Shown: one piece after another, positions 1 through 5,478 of the stretch | Numbering within the stretch: the stretch's first letter is position 1 | Layout of the letters: the number at the start of each line of letters is the position of its first letter | DNA from: an uncultured Burkholderiales bacterium | GTDB lineage: Bacteria; Pseudomonadota; Gammaproteobacteria; Burkholderiales; Burkholderiaceae | Assembly (NCBI GenBank): GCA_903845315.1 | Contig: CAIMWY010000409.1 | Span: 1-5,478 of the forward strand | Length of the DNA stretch: 5,478 nt | Direction: 5' to 3' | The notes under the pieces: model-generated | Told to the model about the DNA's origin: nothing | Databases searched by the model: none | Seen by the model: only the letters and a program-made list of their open reading frames with translations | Position numbers and translations under genes: made by a program

Positions 1-71
1 GGCCAGAGTTTGTTGGTCTCGGCCAACCACTCGGGTTTGGGCAGGCTACCGGCAATGGCGGTTGAAAACAT
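1..71 (-). CDS. Short MetE-type (cobalamin-independent) methionine synthase, N-terminal fragment
   Basis: Only the first 23 codons are in the window; the frame runs off the left edge. The translation begins MFSTAIAGSLPKPEWLAETN and continues KLW. The AGSLPKPEWL segment followed by NKLW resembles, from memory, the start of the single-domain MetE-like proteins (COG0620, about 340 residues) common in Burkholderiales, which correspond to the zinc-binding catalytic C-terminal half of classical MetE. Family members transfer a methyl group to homocysteine to make methionine in the cytoplasm; the methyl donor of the short forms is often not methyl-folate polyglutamate. The ATG at 71-69 is preceded by a GGAG at 82-79, seven bases away, which supports the start. 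The stop codon of the upstream oxidoreductase lies 33 bases before it, so it is probably the third gene of the same transcript. Zinc ligands and active site are outside the window, so activity cannot be judged. Confidence 0.72.
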   Translation of the reverse strand, partial: MFSTAIAGSLPKPEWLAETNKLW

Positions 72-104
72 GAGGAAGCTCCGTGTTGAGAGGGGAAAAT
101 TTAT

Positions 105-1106
105 TCAGCTGAGCGCGAATTCACGCGCCAGCAATTCGTAAGAACGGCTTTGTGCGGCTGGGTCGTGGGTCCAGGTGATCAGTACCACCTCGTCTACTTG
201 CAAACGCTCGGCCAAGGCACGCAGTTTGGTGGCGACTTGAGGGGCGCTTCCCACAATAGCATTGGCACGCATCTCGGCCAAGGCCACATGCTCAGATGGC
301 GTGTAGTCACGCAGCGCCTGATCGGGCGGCAGGATGGGGCCAATGCGGCCTGAATTGCGGTCCATGCGCCAGCGCGCACGGCTTTGAAACAGCGCCCACG
401 CCTCGTCTTCGGTGTCGGCCGCCAGGGCCCACACGCACACGGTGGCATGCGGTTTAGCCATACCCTCACTCGGGCGAAAGTTGGCACGGTACAAACGCAG
501 TGCTGCATCGGCCCCCTGCCCGTCGGTGATGAAGTAGGCAAAGGCATAGGGCAGGCTCAGATGGGCGGCCAGTTGCGCGCCGTAGTCCGAGCTGCCCAGC
601 ATCCACACCGCAGGCGCGGTCGGGCCGCTGGGGTAGGCGAACACGCCGTGTCCTGGATGCCCGGCAGGAATGGGCTGGCCGGTGACCCAGGCTTGCAGCT
701 CCAAGACCTGCTGGGGAAAGTTGTCTGAGGCATGGCGGTCGGGGTTGAGCAGTTGGGCGGTGCGCCCGTCGCTGCCCGGGGCGCGACCCACGCCCAGGTC
801 GATGCGCCCGGGCGCCAAGGCGTCGAGCACACGGAATTGTTCAGCCACTTTGAGTGGCGCATAGTGCGGCAGCATGACGCCTGCAGACCCCAAGCGGATG
901 CGCGTGGTGCGGGCCGCAATGGCGGCCATCAGCACCTCAGGTGCAGTGCCGACGATGCTGGGGTGGCTGTGGTGTTCGCTGACCCAAAAGCGGTGGTAAC
1001 CCCAGGCTTCGCAAAGACTGGCGAGCGCCAAGGTCTGGCGAATGGCGGTGTCTTGGTGGCGGCCTGCTGCCGCAGCGGATTGGTCGAGGACAGATAGTTT
1101 GAGCAC
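105..1106 (-). CDS. LLM-class flavin-dependent oxidoreductase (luciferase-like, MsnO8/YhbW-type)
   Basis: A 333-residue protein covering a full bacterial-luciferase-like TIM barrel. Visible family blocks are SVLDQS (residues 5-10), GYHRFWVSEHH (36-46), APEVLMAAIAARTTRIRLGS (55-74), the PHYAPLKVAEQFRVLDAL stretch (80-97), PGRIDLGVGRAPG (99-111) and the flavin-side GSSDYGAQLAAHLSLPYAFA (171-190). Proteins of this group use reduced FMN (or F420 in other lineages) to oxidise small organic substrates in the cytoplasm; in a proteobacterium FMN is expected. The substrate cannot be read from sequence, and many YhbW-type members have none assigned. The start is GTG at 1106-1104; no ATG lies between it and the ligase stop in this frame. 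The Shine-Dalgarno match is weak (GGGTAAG about ten bases upstream), which suggests translational coupling to the ligase 36 bases upstream. It is followed 33 bases on by the MetE-like gene. The family call is firm; the role is unknown. Confidence 0.93.
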   Translation of the reverse strand: MLKLSVLDQSAAAAGRHQDTAIRQTLALASLCEAWGYHRFWVSEHHSHPSIVGTAPEVLMAAIAARTTRIRLGSAGVMLPHYAPLKVAEQFRVLDALAPGRIDLGVGRAPGSDGRTAQLLNPDRHASDNFPQQVLELQAWVTGQPIPAGHPGHGVFAYPSGPTAPAVWMLGSSDYGAQLAAHLSLPYAFAYFITDGQGADAALRLYRANFRPSEGMAKPHATVCVWALAADTEDEAWALFQSRARWRMDRNSGRIGPILPPDQALRDYTPSEHVALAEMRANAIVGSAPQVATKLRALAERLQVDEVVLITWTHDPAAQSRSYELLAREFALS

Positions 1107-1142
1107 GGGGCGTAGCTTACCCGCACCGACAAAAGCCGGCTG

Positions 1143-2852
1143 TCACGCGGGCTTTAGCTGTGCGCCTGCGGTCTGAGCCTCTTGCAAGGCACGCCACATG
1201 ACTTTGCCACTGCCACTCTTGGGTAGGGCATCGACAAATTGAACTTGGGTGGGGGCCTTGTAAACCGCCATGTGGTCTCGACACCAGGCAATGATGTCTG
1301 GCTCAGTCACCAAGCCTTGATGGCTGGCGCGCAACACCACCACGGCTTTGACGGTCTCGCCACGGTAGCTGTCACGCGCTGAGATGATGCAGGCCTCTTG
1401 GATGGCGGGGTGCTTGAACATCAAGGCCTCCACCTCGGCCGGCCAAACCTTGAATCCCGACGCATTGATCATGCGTTTGAGGCGATCGGTGATGAAGAAA
1501 TACCCGTCCTGGTCGACCCGACCCAAATCGCCTGAGCGAAAGAAGCGCTTGCCATCGAGTTCAAAGAACGCTGCATCGGTGGCCTCGGGTTGTTTCCAAT
1601 ACCCATCGAACACCTCGGGGCCATGGATGACGATTTCACCGGATTCGCCCTGCGCTAACTCTTGCAATGTTTCTGGGTCGACGATGCGTGCATCGGTGCT
1701 CATGAACGGAATGCCCAAGCACTGCTGTTTGGGCGCATCGGGCGGGTTGTTGTGTGAAGGGGCTGCGGTTTCTGTCAGGCCATAGCCCTCGCTGTAACGC
1801 AAGCCATACAACTCCAATAAACGCTGCGCCACCGCTTGCGGCATGGCAGCGCCGCCACCACCGATGTGAACCAAACTCTGCAAACTGAACTTGTCAAAGT
1901 TGGGGCTGCCCAACAAGTCGATCACCATGGTGGGAATGTTGGTCCAATGGGTGATCTGCCATTTCGAGATCAAGCGCCCGGCCAGCTCGCGGTCCCAGCG
2001 CGGCATCAGCACCAGGGTCGATCCCAGATAGATGCCCGCGTGCATGACGCTGGTCATGCCAGTGATATGAAACATCGGTACCACCAACAGCCCCACGTTC
2101 TCGTGGGTGCTGCCGCTCCAAATGGCCGTCGCCATGGCGTTGTGCATGATGCTGCGGTGCGGGTGCATACAACCTTTGGGCAAGCCAGTGGTGCCACTGG
2201 TGTAGGGCAACACCGCCAAGTCATCGGGCCCCGTCAACAGGGGCCCCACCTTGTGAGCACAGGCCAGTGCGTCCTGCCAGGTGTGGGCTTCACCCCCATC
2301 TAATTTGGGCAACGGGTGTTGGGTCAACAACCACGCGTGCCAAGCCACAGGCGGCGCATCGTCGCCTGTCACCTGCGCATTAAAAGCATCGGTGAAATGC
2401 GTCACCACCAAGTGCGCCAAACGTTGTGAAGCAGGCAATTGGTTGTTGGCGCTGGCCAACTCTGGGGCCAAATCGGCAGTGGTAATGGCCACACGTGCAT
2501 CGGGGTCGGTGATGTAGTGCTTGAGTTCTTCGGCTCGGTTCATCGGGTTGACCGGCACCACCACGGCGTTGGCACGCAATATGGCGAAATGCGCAATCAC
2601 CAACTGCGGGCAGTTCTGCATATTCAGAACCACCCGATCGCCCTTTTTCACACCCAGGTGCTGCAAATGTGCGGCAAGCTTTTTAGCTTGCGCCTCTAAG
2701 ACCGCATAGCTCAAGCGTTGGCCAAAAAAAATCAGCGCCGCTTTATCGGGATAACGGCGCGCACTGGTCTTTAAGTTGTTCCACAAAGATGTGTCGGGAA
2801 CAGAGATGGCATGCGGCAATCGTGCGGGCCAAAAACGATGGTGTGCTTTCAT
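1143..2852 (-). CDS. AMP-forming acyl-CoA ligase (long-chain-fatty-acid--CoA ligase type)
   Basis: A 569-residue member of the ANL adenylate-forming superfamily with all core motifs intact: P-loop YTSGTTGLPKG (217-227), VPMFHITGM (258-266), the acyl-pocket region GGGGAAMP (331-338), YGLTETA (357-363), RSGDLG (439-444), the hinge block DRLKRMINASGFKVWPAEVE (456-475) and the C-terminal catalytic lysine K550 in PKSGSGK. It should activate a carboxylic acid with ATP to an acyl-adenylate and then to the CoA thioester. The N-terminus (HHRFWPARLPHAISVPDTSL) resembles Burkholderiales proteins annotated as long-chain-fatty-acid--CoA ligases, but chain length or aromatic specificity cannot be assigned. 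No signal peptide or membrane segment is seen, so it is probably cytosolic. The ATG at 2852-2850 has only a poor ribosome-binding site (GTTGGG directly abutting; AGG about 15 bases upstream) and lies next to possible hairpins. It is the first gene of a probable three-gene transcript with the oxidoreductase and MetE-like gene, and lies 84 bases after the regulator stop. Confidence 0.95.
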   Translation of the reverse strand: MKAHHRFWPARLPHAISVPDTSLWNNLKTSARRYPDKAALIFFGQRLSYAVLEAQAKKLAAHLQHLGVKKGDRVVLNMQNCPQLVIAHFAILRANAVVVPVNPMNRAEELKHYITDPDARVAITTADLAPELASANNQLPASQRLAHLVVTHFTDAFNAQVTGDDAPPVAWHAWLLTQHPLPKLDGGEAHTWQDALACAHKVGPLLTGPDDLAVLPYTSGTTGLPKGCMHPHRSIMHNAMATAIWSGSTHENVGLLVVPMFHITGMTSVMHAGIYLGSTLVLMPRWDRELAGRLISKWQITHWTNIPTMVIDLLGSPNFDKFSLQSLVHIGGGGAAMPQAVAQRLLELYGLRYSEGYGLTETAAPSHNNPPDAPKQQCLGIPFMSTDARIVDPETLQELAQGESGEIVIHGPEVFDGYWKQPEATDAAFFELDGKRFFRSGDLGRVDQDGYFFITDRLKRMINASGFKVWPAEVEALMFKHPAIQEACIISARDSYRGETVKAVVVLRASHQGLVTEPDIIAWCRDHMAVYKAPTQVQFVDALPKSGSGKVMWRALQEAQTAGAQLKPA

Positions 2853-2889
2853 CCCAACAGCTTAGCCTGCTGATGGGTGCATGCCCATC
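2853..2889 (-). promoter_or_regulatory. Two competing hairpins abutting the acyl-CoA ligase start codon
   Basis: In the minus-strand transcript, GATGGG (2889-2884) can pair with CCCATC (2877-2872) around a six-base loop. The same CCCATC, extended to CCCATCAGC (2877-2869), can instead pair with GCTGTTGGG (2861-2853) at 8 of 9 positions with one T-T mismatch and a seven-base loop. The second hairpin ends directly at the ATG (2852-2850), so the two structures are mutually exclusive and the second could hide the ribosome landing site. There is no U-run, so this is not an intrinsic terminator. The base pairing is directly visible; a regulatory role is inference and the arms are short enough to be chance. 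Confidence 0.3.
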
Positions 2890-2936
2890 GGGGAAGGCCC
2901 TTAACCCACCTCTATCCGTGCGCCTAATGGCGATGG

Positions 2937-3560
2937 TTACCCGCGCGTTCGGCGGTTGGTTTGGCGCATCGACAACAACGCATCAAAAAAACCACGCAAC
3001 CACTCTAAATCGATCGGTTTTTGCAGCAGTTGCACGCCATCGGGTAAGCCGCCCTTTGCTCGAATTTCTTTTGCACTCATGCCGGTGATTGCCACGATCG
3101 TGAGACTGCTGAACATGGCATGCTCGCTGAGTATTTTCAAAAACTCAAAGCCATCCACATGAGGCATGCGCAAATCGGTCAACAGCACATCAGGTTGCCA
3201 CCGAGGCATATCCAACAAGGCCTCGACAGCTGAGGTGTACATCACGGCATCGATAGGTAAATCCCATTTATCGATATTGGCTTGCAACATGAGACGTGTT
3301 GTGTCGTCGTCCTCCACCGCCATGACACGCAATCGGTTCTCACCGGGCCCAGTTGATGCACCAGCAAGGTTGTGTCGGCGTTGGTATTCTTGTATCGATT
3401 GCAAAGAAATGCGACGATGACCCCCTTGGGTTTTCCAAGCTTTCAAATCATTGCTTTTGACCAACCCATGAACGGTCCCAACCGATACACCCAAGACTTT
3501 GGCGGCATAGCTAGATCCACAATTGCCATCGTAGGGCTCTTTGATGGATGTGAAGGCCAT
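2937..3560 (-). CDS. Orphan response regulator: N-terminal excisionase/MerR-like HTH plus C-terminal receiver domain
   Basis: A 207-residue two-domain regulator. Residues 16-63 form an excisionase/MerR-type winged helix-turn-helix: AAKVLGVSVGTVHGLVKSND, then the wing WKTQGGHRRIS and helix QSIQEYQRRH. A short linker rich in G, S and T follows. Residues 77-200 are a CheY-like receiver with acidic pocket E83-D84-D85, phosphoacceptor D129 in LLTDLRMP, T159 in AITG and K181 in QKPI, so it should be phosphorylatable. The usual domain order is reversed and nothing follows the receiver. It presumably binds DNA in the cytoplasm and is controlled by phosphorylation; no histidine kinase is in the window, so its partner and targets are unknown. 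The ATG at 3560-3558 has a good AAGGA six bases upstream (3571-3567). It shares an AT-rich divergent spacer with the peptidase gene and lies 84 bases upstream of the ligase gene, so it may regulate either side or itself. Confidence 0.93.
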   Translation of the reverse strand: MAFTSIKEPYDGNCGSSYAAKVLGVSVGTVHGLVKSNDLKAWKTQGGHRRISLQSIQEYQRRHNLAGASTGPGENRLRVMAVEDDDTTRLMLQANIDKWDLPIDAVMYTSAVEALLDMPRWQPDVLLTDLRMPHVDGFEFLKILSEHAMFSSLTIVAITGMSAKEIRAKGGLPDGVQLLQKPIDLEWLRGFFDALLSMRQTNRRTRG

Positions 3561-3566
3561 GATGAA

Positions 3567-3571
3567 TCCTT
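3567..3571 (-). promoter_or_regulatory. Ribosome binding site of the HTH-receiver regulator
   Basis: AAGGA on the minus strand, six bases before the ATG at 3560. It fixes the start of the regulator gene and contrasts with the weak sites of the ligase, oxidoreductase and peptidase genes. Confidence 0.75.
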
Positions 3572-3573
3572 GC

Positions 3574-3613
3574 TTTTAAATTAATACTTAATTGTTATTT
3601 TAAAGGTTTTAAA
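3574..3613. repeat. Three TTTTAAA boxes in the divergent spacer
   Basis: Exact TTTTAAA copies occur at 3574-3580, 3598-3604 and 3607-3613, each holding the palindrome TTTAAA. Start-to-start spacings are 24 and 9 bases. The middle copy overlaps the candidate -10 box of the regulator gene. They could be operator sites, for example for the adjacent HTH protein, but such boxes are also expected by chance in DNA this AT-rich. Confidence 0.35.
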
Positions 3614-3626
3614 CAAGAAAATTCAA
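3597..3626 (-). promoter_or_regulatory. Candidate sigma-70-like promoter for the regulator gene
   Basis: On the minus strand, TTGAAT (3626-3621; 4 of 6 to TTGACA) is followed after 18 bases by TAAAAT (3602-3597; 5 of 6 to TATAAT). Transcription would start near 3590, giving a leader of about 30 bases that contains the AAGGA site. Because the region is only about 19% GC, near-consensus boxes arise easily, so this is the best candidate rather than a proven promoter. Confidence 0.4.
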
Positions 3627-3638
3627 TTCTAAAAAAAC

Positions 3639-4667
3639 ATGAAAAACTCCACACTGACGCAAATTTCTGGGATTTTGGTCGGTCACTTCACAGACACGCG
3701 TCGCCCCACCGGATGTACGGTGGTGTTGTCTCCGCTGGGTGCCGTGGCAGGCGTGGACGTCAGAGGCGCAGCCCCTGGCACCCGCGAAACCGATCTGTTG
3801 GCCCCCGAAAATTCAGTCCAACAGGTGCATGCGATCATGCTCAGTGGTGGCAGCGCCTTTGGGCTTGACGCTGCCTCAGGCGTCATGCGCTGGTTAGAAG
3901 AAAACGGCCATGGCCTGCCCGTAGGCCCTGTGCGCGTGCCCATCGTGCCGGCCGCCGTGGTGTTTGATTTGCTGGTGGATGACTGGTCGCAAACCGGTCC
4001 TCGCATTCGACCCGATGCCCAAGCTGGCTACTTGGCCTGCGTCAATGCAAGCTCAGACCCTGTCTTGCAAGGCAATGTGGGCGCAGGCGCGGGCGCGACC
4101 GTGGGCAAGATGAATGGCCCTGACTGCGCCATGAAAGGCGGCGTGGGCAGCGCCGCACTCACGGTCAACGGCGTGACGGTGGCCGCCCTGGTGGTTTGTA
4201 ACGCGCTAGGGGATGTGGTGGACCCGTTGACGGGACAACTGCTGGCAGGTGCCCGCTGCGCACCCGATAGCCTAGAACTGCTGGATATCCGCCGGGCTCA
4301 ACTCGCGGGTGATGTGCTCAGCACAGTGCCAGCAGGCAGCAACACCACCATTGGCGTGGTGGCCACGGATGCGATGCTGACCAAAGCGCAAGCTCAGCGC
4401 TTGGCTCAAGTGGCCCACGACGGTTTGGCACGCAGCATTCGCCCCGTCCACACGCCGCTCGATGGGGACACGCTGTTTGCCCTGGGCACCGGCACCAGCG
4501 GCCAAGCGGCCGACATGATGCTGCTGAGCACGCTGGCCGCAGAGGTCACTGCCATGGCGGTGGTCCATGCAGTCCAGGCGGCCACCGAGTTGCGACTGGG
4601 CCAGCACTGGTGGCCAGCCATGACGCCTGTGACCCACACAAACAAGACCTCACCGAACACCCAGTAA
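3639..4667 (+). CDS. P1/S58-family peptidase (DmpA/BapA/NylC-like N-terminal-nucleophile hydrolase)
   Basis: A 342-residue, apparently complete member of the family containing DmpA (L-aminopeptidase/D-amidase), BapA (beta-peptidyl aminopeptidase) and NylC (6-aminohexanoate oligomer hydrolase). Visible blocks are ISGILVGHFTD (9-19), GCTVVL (25-30), SGGSAFGLDAASGVMRWLEE (69-88), GNVGAGAGATVGK (145-157), the junction GSNTTIGVVATDA (233-245) and PVHTPLDGDTLFALGTG (269-285). These proteins self-cleave to alpha and beta chains and expose an N-terminal Ser or Thr nucleophile. Here the expected cut is N235/T236, giving chains of about 235 and 107 residues with Thr as nucleophile, as in NylC (DmpA and BapA use Ser). 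No signal peptide is seen, so a cytoplasmic location is likely. The natural substrate is unknown, perhaps unusual peptides or amides. An in-frame TAA at 3630-3632 makes ATG 3639 the first possible start; no Shine-Dalgarno precedes it, only an A-rich stretch. It is divergent from the regulator and convergent with ettA. Confidence 0.93.
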   Translation: MKNSTLTQISGILVGHFTDTRRPTGCTVVLSPLGAVAGVDVRGAAPGTRETDLLAPENSVQQVHAIMLSGGSAFGLDAASGVMRWLEENGHGLPVGPVRVPIVPAAVVFDLLVDDWSQTGPRIRPDAQAGYLACVNASSDPVLQGNVGAGAGATVGKMNGPDCAMKGGVGSAALTVNGVTVAALVVCNALGDVVDPLTGQLLAGARCAPDSLELLDIRRAQLAGDVLSTVPAGSNTTIGVVATDAMLTKAQAQRLAQVAHDGLARSIRPVHTPLDGDTLFALGTGTSGQAADMMLLSTLAAEVTAMAVVHAVQAATELRLGQHWWPAMTPVTHTNKTSPNTQ

Positions 4668-4699
4668 AAAAGGCTCAGTTCAAATGAACTGAGCCTTTT
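4668..4699. terminator. Bidirectional intrinsic terminator between the peptidase gene and ettA
   Basis: The arms AAAAGGCTCAGTTCA (4668-4682) and TGAACTGAGCCTTTT (4685-4699) are perfectly complementary over 15 bases; in practice about 14 pairs close a four-base AAAT loop. Six A residues at 4666-4671 give a U6 tract on the minus strand, so termination of ettA should be the stronger direction; the plus strand ends in U4. The hairpin begins directly after the peptidase stop codon (4665-4667) and 18 bases beyond the ettA stop, as expected for a shared terminator of convergent genes. Confidence 0.9.
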
Positions 4700-4716
4700 G
4701 CGCAGAGGAAGAGAAA

Positions 4717-5478
4717 TTACTTCAAGGCCTTAAAGCGCACGCGCTTGGGCTTGGCACCTTCTTCACCTAGGCGCTTCTTCTTGTCGGCTTCGTACTCTTG
4801 GTAGTTGCCGTCAAAGAACACCCACTGGCTATCGCCTTCAGCCGCCAAGATATGGGTGGCAATGCGGTCGAGAAACCATCGGTCATGGCTGATCACCATC
4901 ACCGACCCAGCAAACTCCAACAGCGCATCTTCCAGCGCACGCAAGGTCTCCACGTCCAAGTCGTTCGATGGTTCGTCGAGCAGCAACACGTTGCCGCCTT
5001 CGATCAAGGTCTTGGCCAAATGCAAACGACCGCGTTCACCACCCGACAACATGCCGACCTTTTTTTGCTGGTCGCCCCCGTTGAAGTTGAAGCGCCCGCA
5101 GTAAGCGCGGCTGGGCATTTGGAACTTGCCCACGGTCAGGATGTCTAGCCCGCCTGAAATGTCTTCCCAGACAGTTTTTTCATCGTTCAAGTCATCACGG
5201 GTCTGATCCACAAAGGCCATCTTCACGGTTTGGCCCACTTTCACCTCGCCAGTGTCGGGCTTTTCTTTGCCCGCAATCAGCTTGAACAAGGTGGACTTGC
5301 CGGCTCCGTTGGGACCGATGATGCCCACAATGGCACCCGCTGGCACTTGAAAACTCAGGTTGTCGATCAGCACGCGGTCGCCAAAAGACTTGCTGACGTT
5401 CTTGAATTCGAATACCTCGTTGCCCAAACGCTCGGCCACGGGAATGAAAATTTCCTGTGTCTCGTTGCGTTTTTGGTA
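4717..5478 (-). CDS. ettA: EttA, energy-dependent translational throttle protein (ABC-F), C-terminal part
   Basis: The gene is cut by the right edge; 253 C-terminal residues of an expected total of about 555 are present, and the first visible codons (YQKRNETQEIFIPVAERLGN) are the conserved end of the linker between the two ATPase domains. The fragment contains the complete second nucleotide-binding domain: Walker A GPNGAGKST (fragment residues 55-63), signature LSGGERGRLHLAK (144-156), Walker B VLLLDEP (164-170) followed by SNDLDVETLRALE, and the H-loop SHDRWFL (197-203, His198). The lysine/arginine-rich tail ends KRVRFKALK. EttA is a soluble ribosome-associated ATPase that binds the E site and links entry into elongation to the ATP/ADP ratio; it is not a transporter. 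The ribosome-contacting arm lies in the missing first half. A GTG at 5439-5437 is internal valine, not the start. It ends in a strong terminator shared with the convergent peptidase gene. Confidence 0.96.
   Translation of the reverse strand, partial: YQKRNETQEIFIPVAERLGNEVFEFKNVSKSFGDRVLIDNLSFQVPAGAIVGIIGPNGAGKSTLFKLIAGKEKPDTGEVKVGQTVKMAFVDQTRDDLNDEKTVWEDISGGLDILTVGKFQMPSRAYCGRFNFNGGDQQKKVGMLSGGERGRLHLAKTLIEGGNVLLLDEPSNDLDVETLRALEDALLEFAGSVMVISHDRWFLDRIATHILAAEGDSQWVFFDGNYQEYEADKKKRLGEEGAKPKRVRFKALK

Noticed and set aside
72..104. Possible promoter or terminator between the oxidoreductase and MetE-like genes
   Set aside because: Beyond the GGAG ribosome-binding site, these 33 bases show no convincing stem or promoter boxes.
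732..1097. Plus-strand open frame of 121 codons opposite the flavin oxidoreductase gene
   Set aside because: The minus-strand frame shows clear luciferase-family motifs over the same bases; the antisense product is low-complexity and unrecognised.
1107..1142. Possible hairpin between the ligase and oxidoreductase genes (CCGAC / GCCGG arms)
   Set aside because: Only a short imperfect stem and no U-run; not a terminator, and the genes appear co-transcribed.
1836..2303. Plus-strand open frame of 155 codons inside the acyl-CoA ligase gene
   Set aside because: It is antisense to a well-conserved ligase region including the P-loop, its translation has no recognisable domain, and no ribosome-binding site was seen. 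It is a composition shadow.
3570..3598. Plus-strand promoter for the peptidase gene (TTGCTT, 17 bases, TGTTAT)
   Set aside because: Matches are only 3 of 6 and 4 of 6 in a region where AT-rich boxes occur by chance; not strong enough to list.
4272..4637. Minus-strand open frame of 121 codons opposite the peptidase gene
   Set aside because: It overlaps the conserved beta-chain coding region of the peptidase and has no family signature.
5437..5439. GTG as a possible start of a short 240-residue ABC protein
   Set aside because: The frame stays open to the window edge and encodes the conserved EttA linker upstream, so this GTG is an internal valine of a gene cut by the edge.

Overview
The window reads as ordinary chromosomal DNA of a betaproteobacterium, most likely Burkholderiales of the Comamonadaceae type (Limnohabitans/Rhodoferax/Polaromonas-like). 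This placement is from remembered protein flavour (EttA linker and C-terminus, acyl-CoA ligase N-terminus, short MetE-like N-terminus) and the moderately GC-rich coding sequence; no search was run. There is no RNA gene, insertion sequence, CRISPR array or prophage signature.

Layout, left to right. Positions 1-2852 hold a tightly spaced minus-strand run, in transcription order: an acyl-CoA ligase (2852-1143), a luciferase-like flavin-dependent oxidoreductase (1106-105), and the first 23 codons of a short MetE-type methionine synthase (71 to the left edge). Gaps are 36 and 33 bases, so one transcript is likely. Immediately upstream on the same strand (3560-2937) is an orphan regulator with an excisionase/MerR-like helix-turn-helix at the N-terminus and a complete phosphoreceiver domain at the C-terminus. 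The 84-base gap between regulator and ligase contains two mutually exclusive hairpins next to the ligase start codon.

A 78-base, about 19% GC divergent intergenic region (3561-3638) separates the regulator from a plus-strand P1/S58-family peptidase (3639-4667; DmpA/BapA/NylC relatives). This spacer carries three TTTTAAA boxes and a plausible promoter for the regulator. The peptidase converges on ettA (C-terminal half only, 5478-4717, running off the right edge). A near-perfect 15-bp inverted repeat at 4668-4699 sits between their 3' ends and probably terminates both.

I do not see a convincing novel multi-gene system. The items most worth a second look are the inverted-order regulator with its AT-rich box cluster, the possible RNA switch before the ligase, the in-frame ligase/oxidoreductase junction, and the flavin oxidoreductase next to the core-MetE gene.
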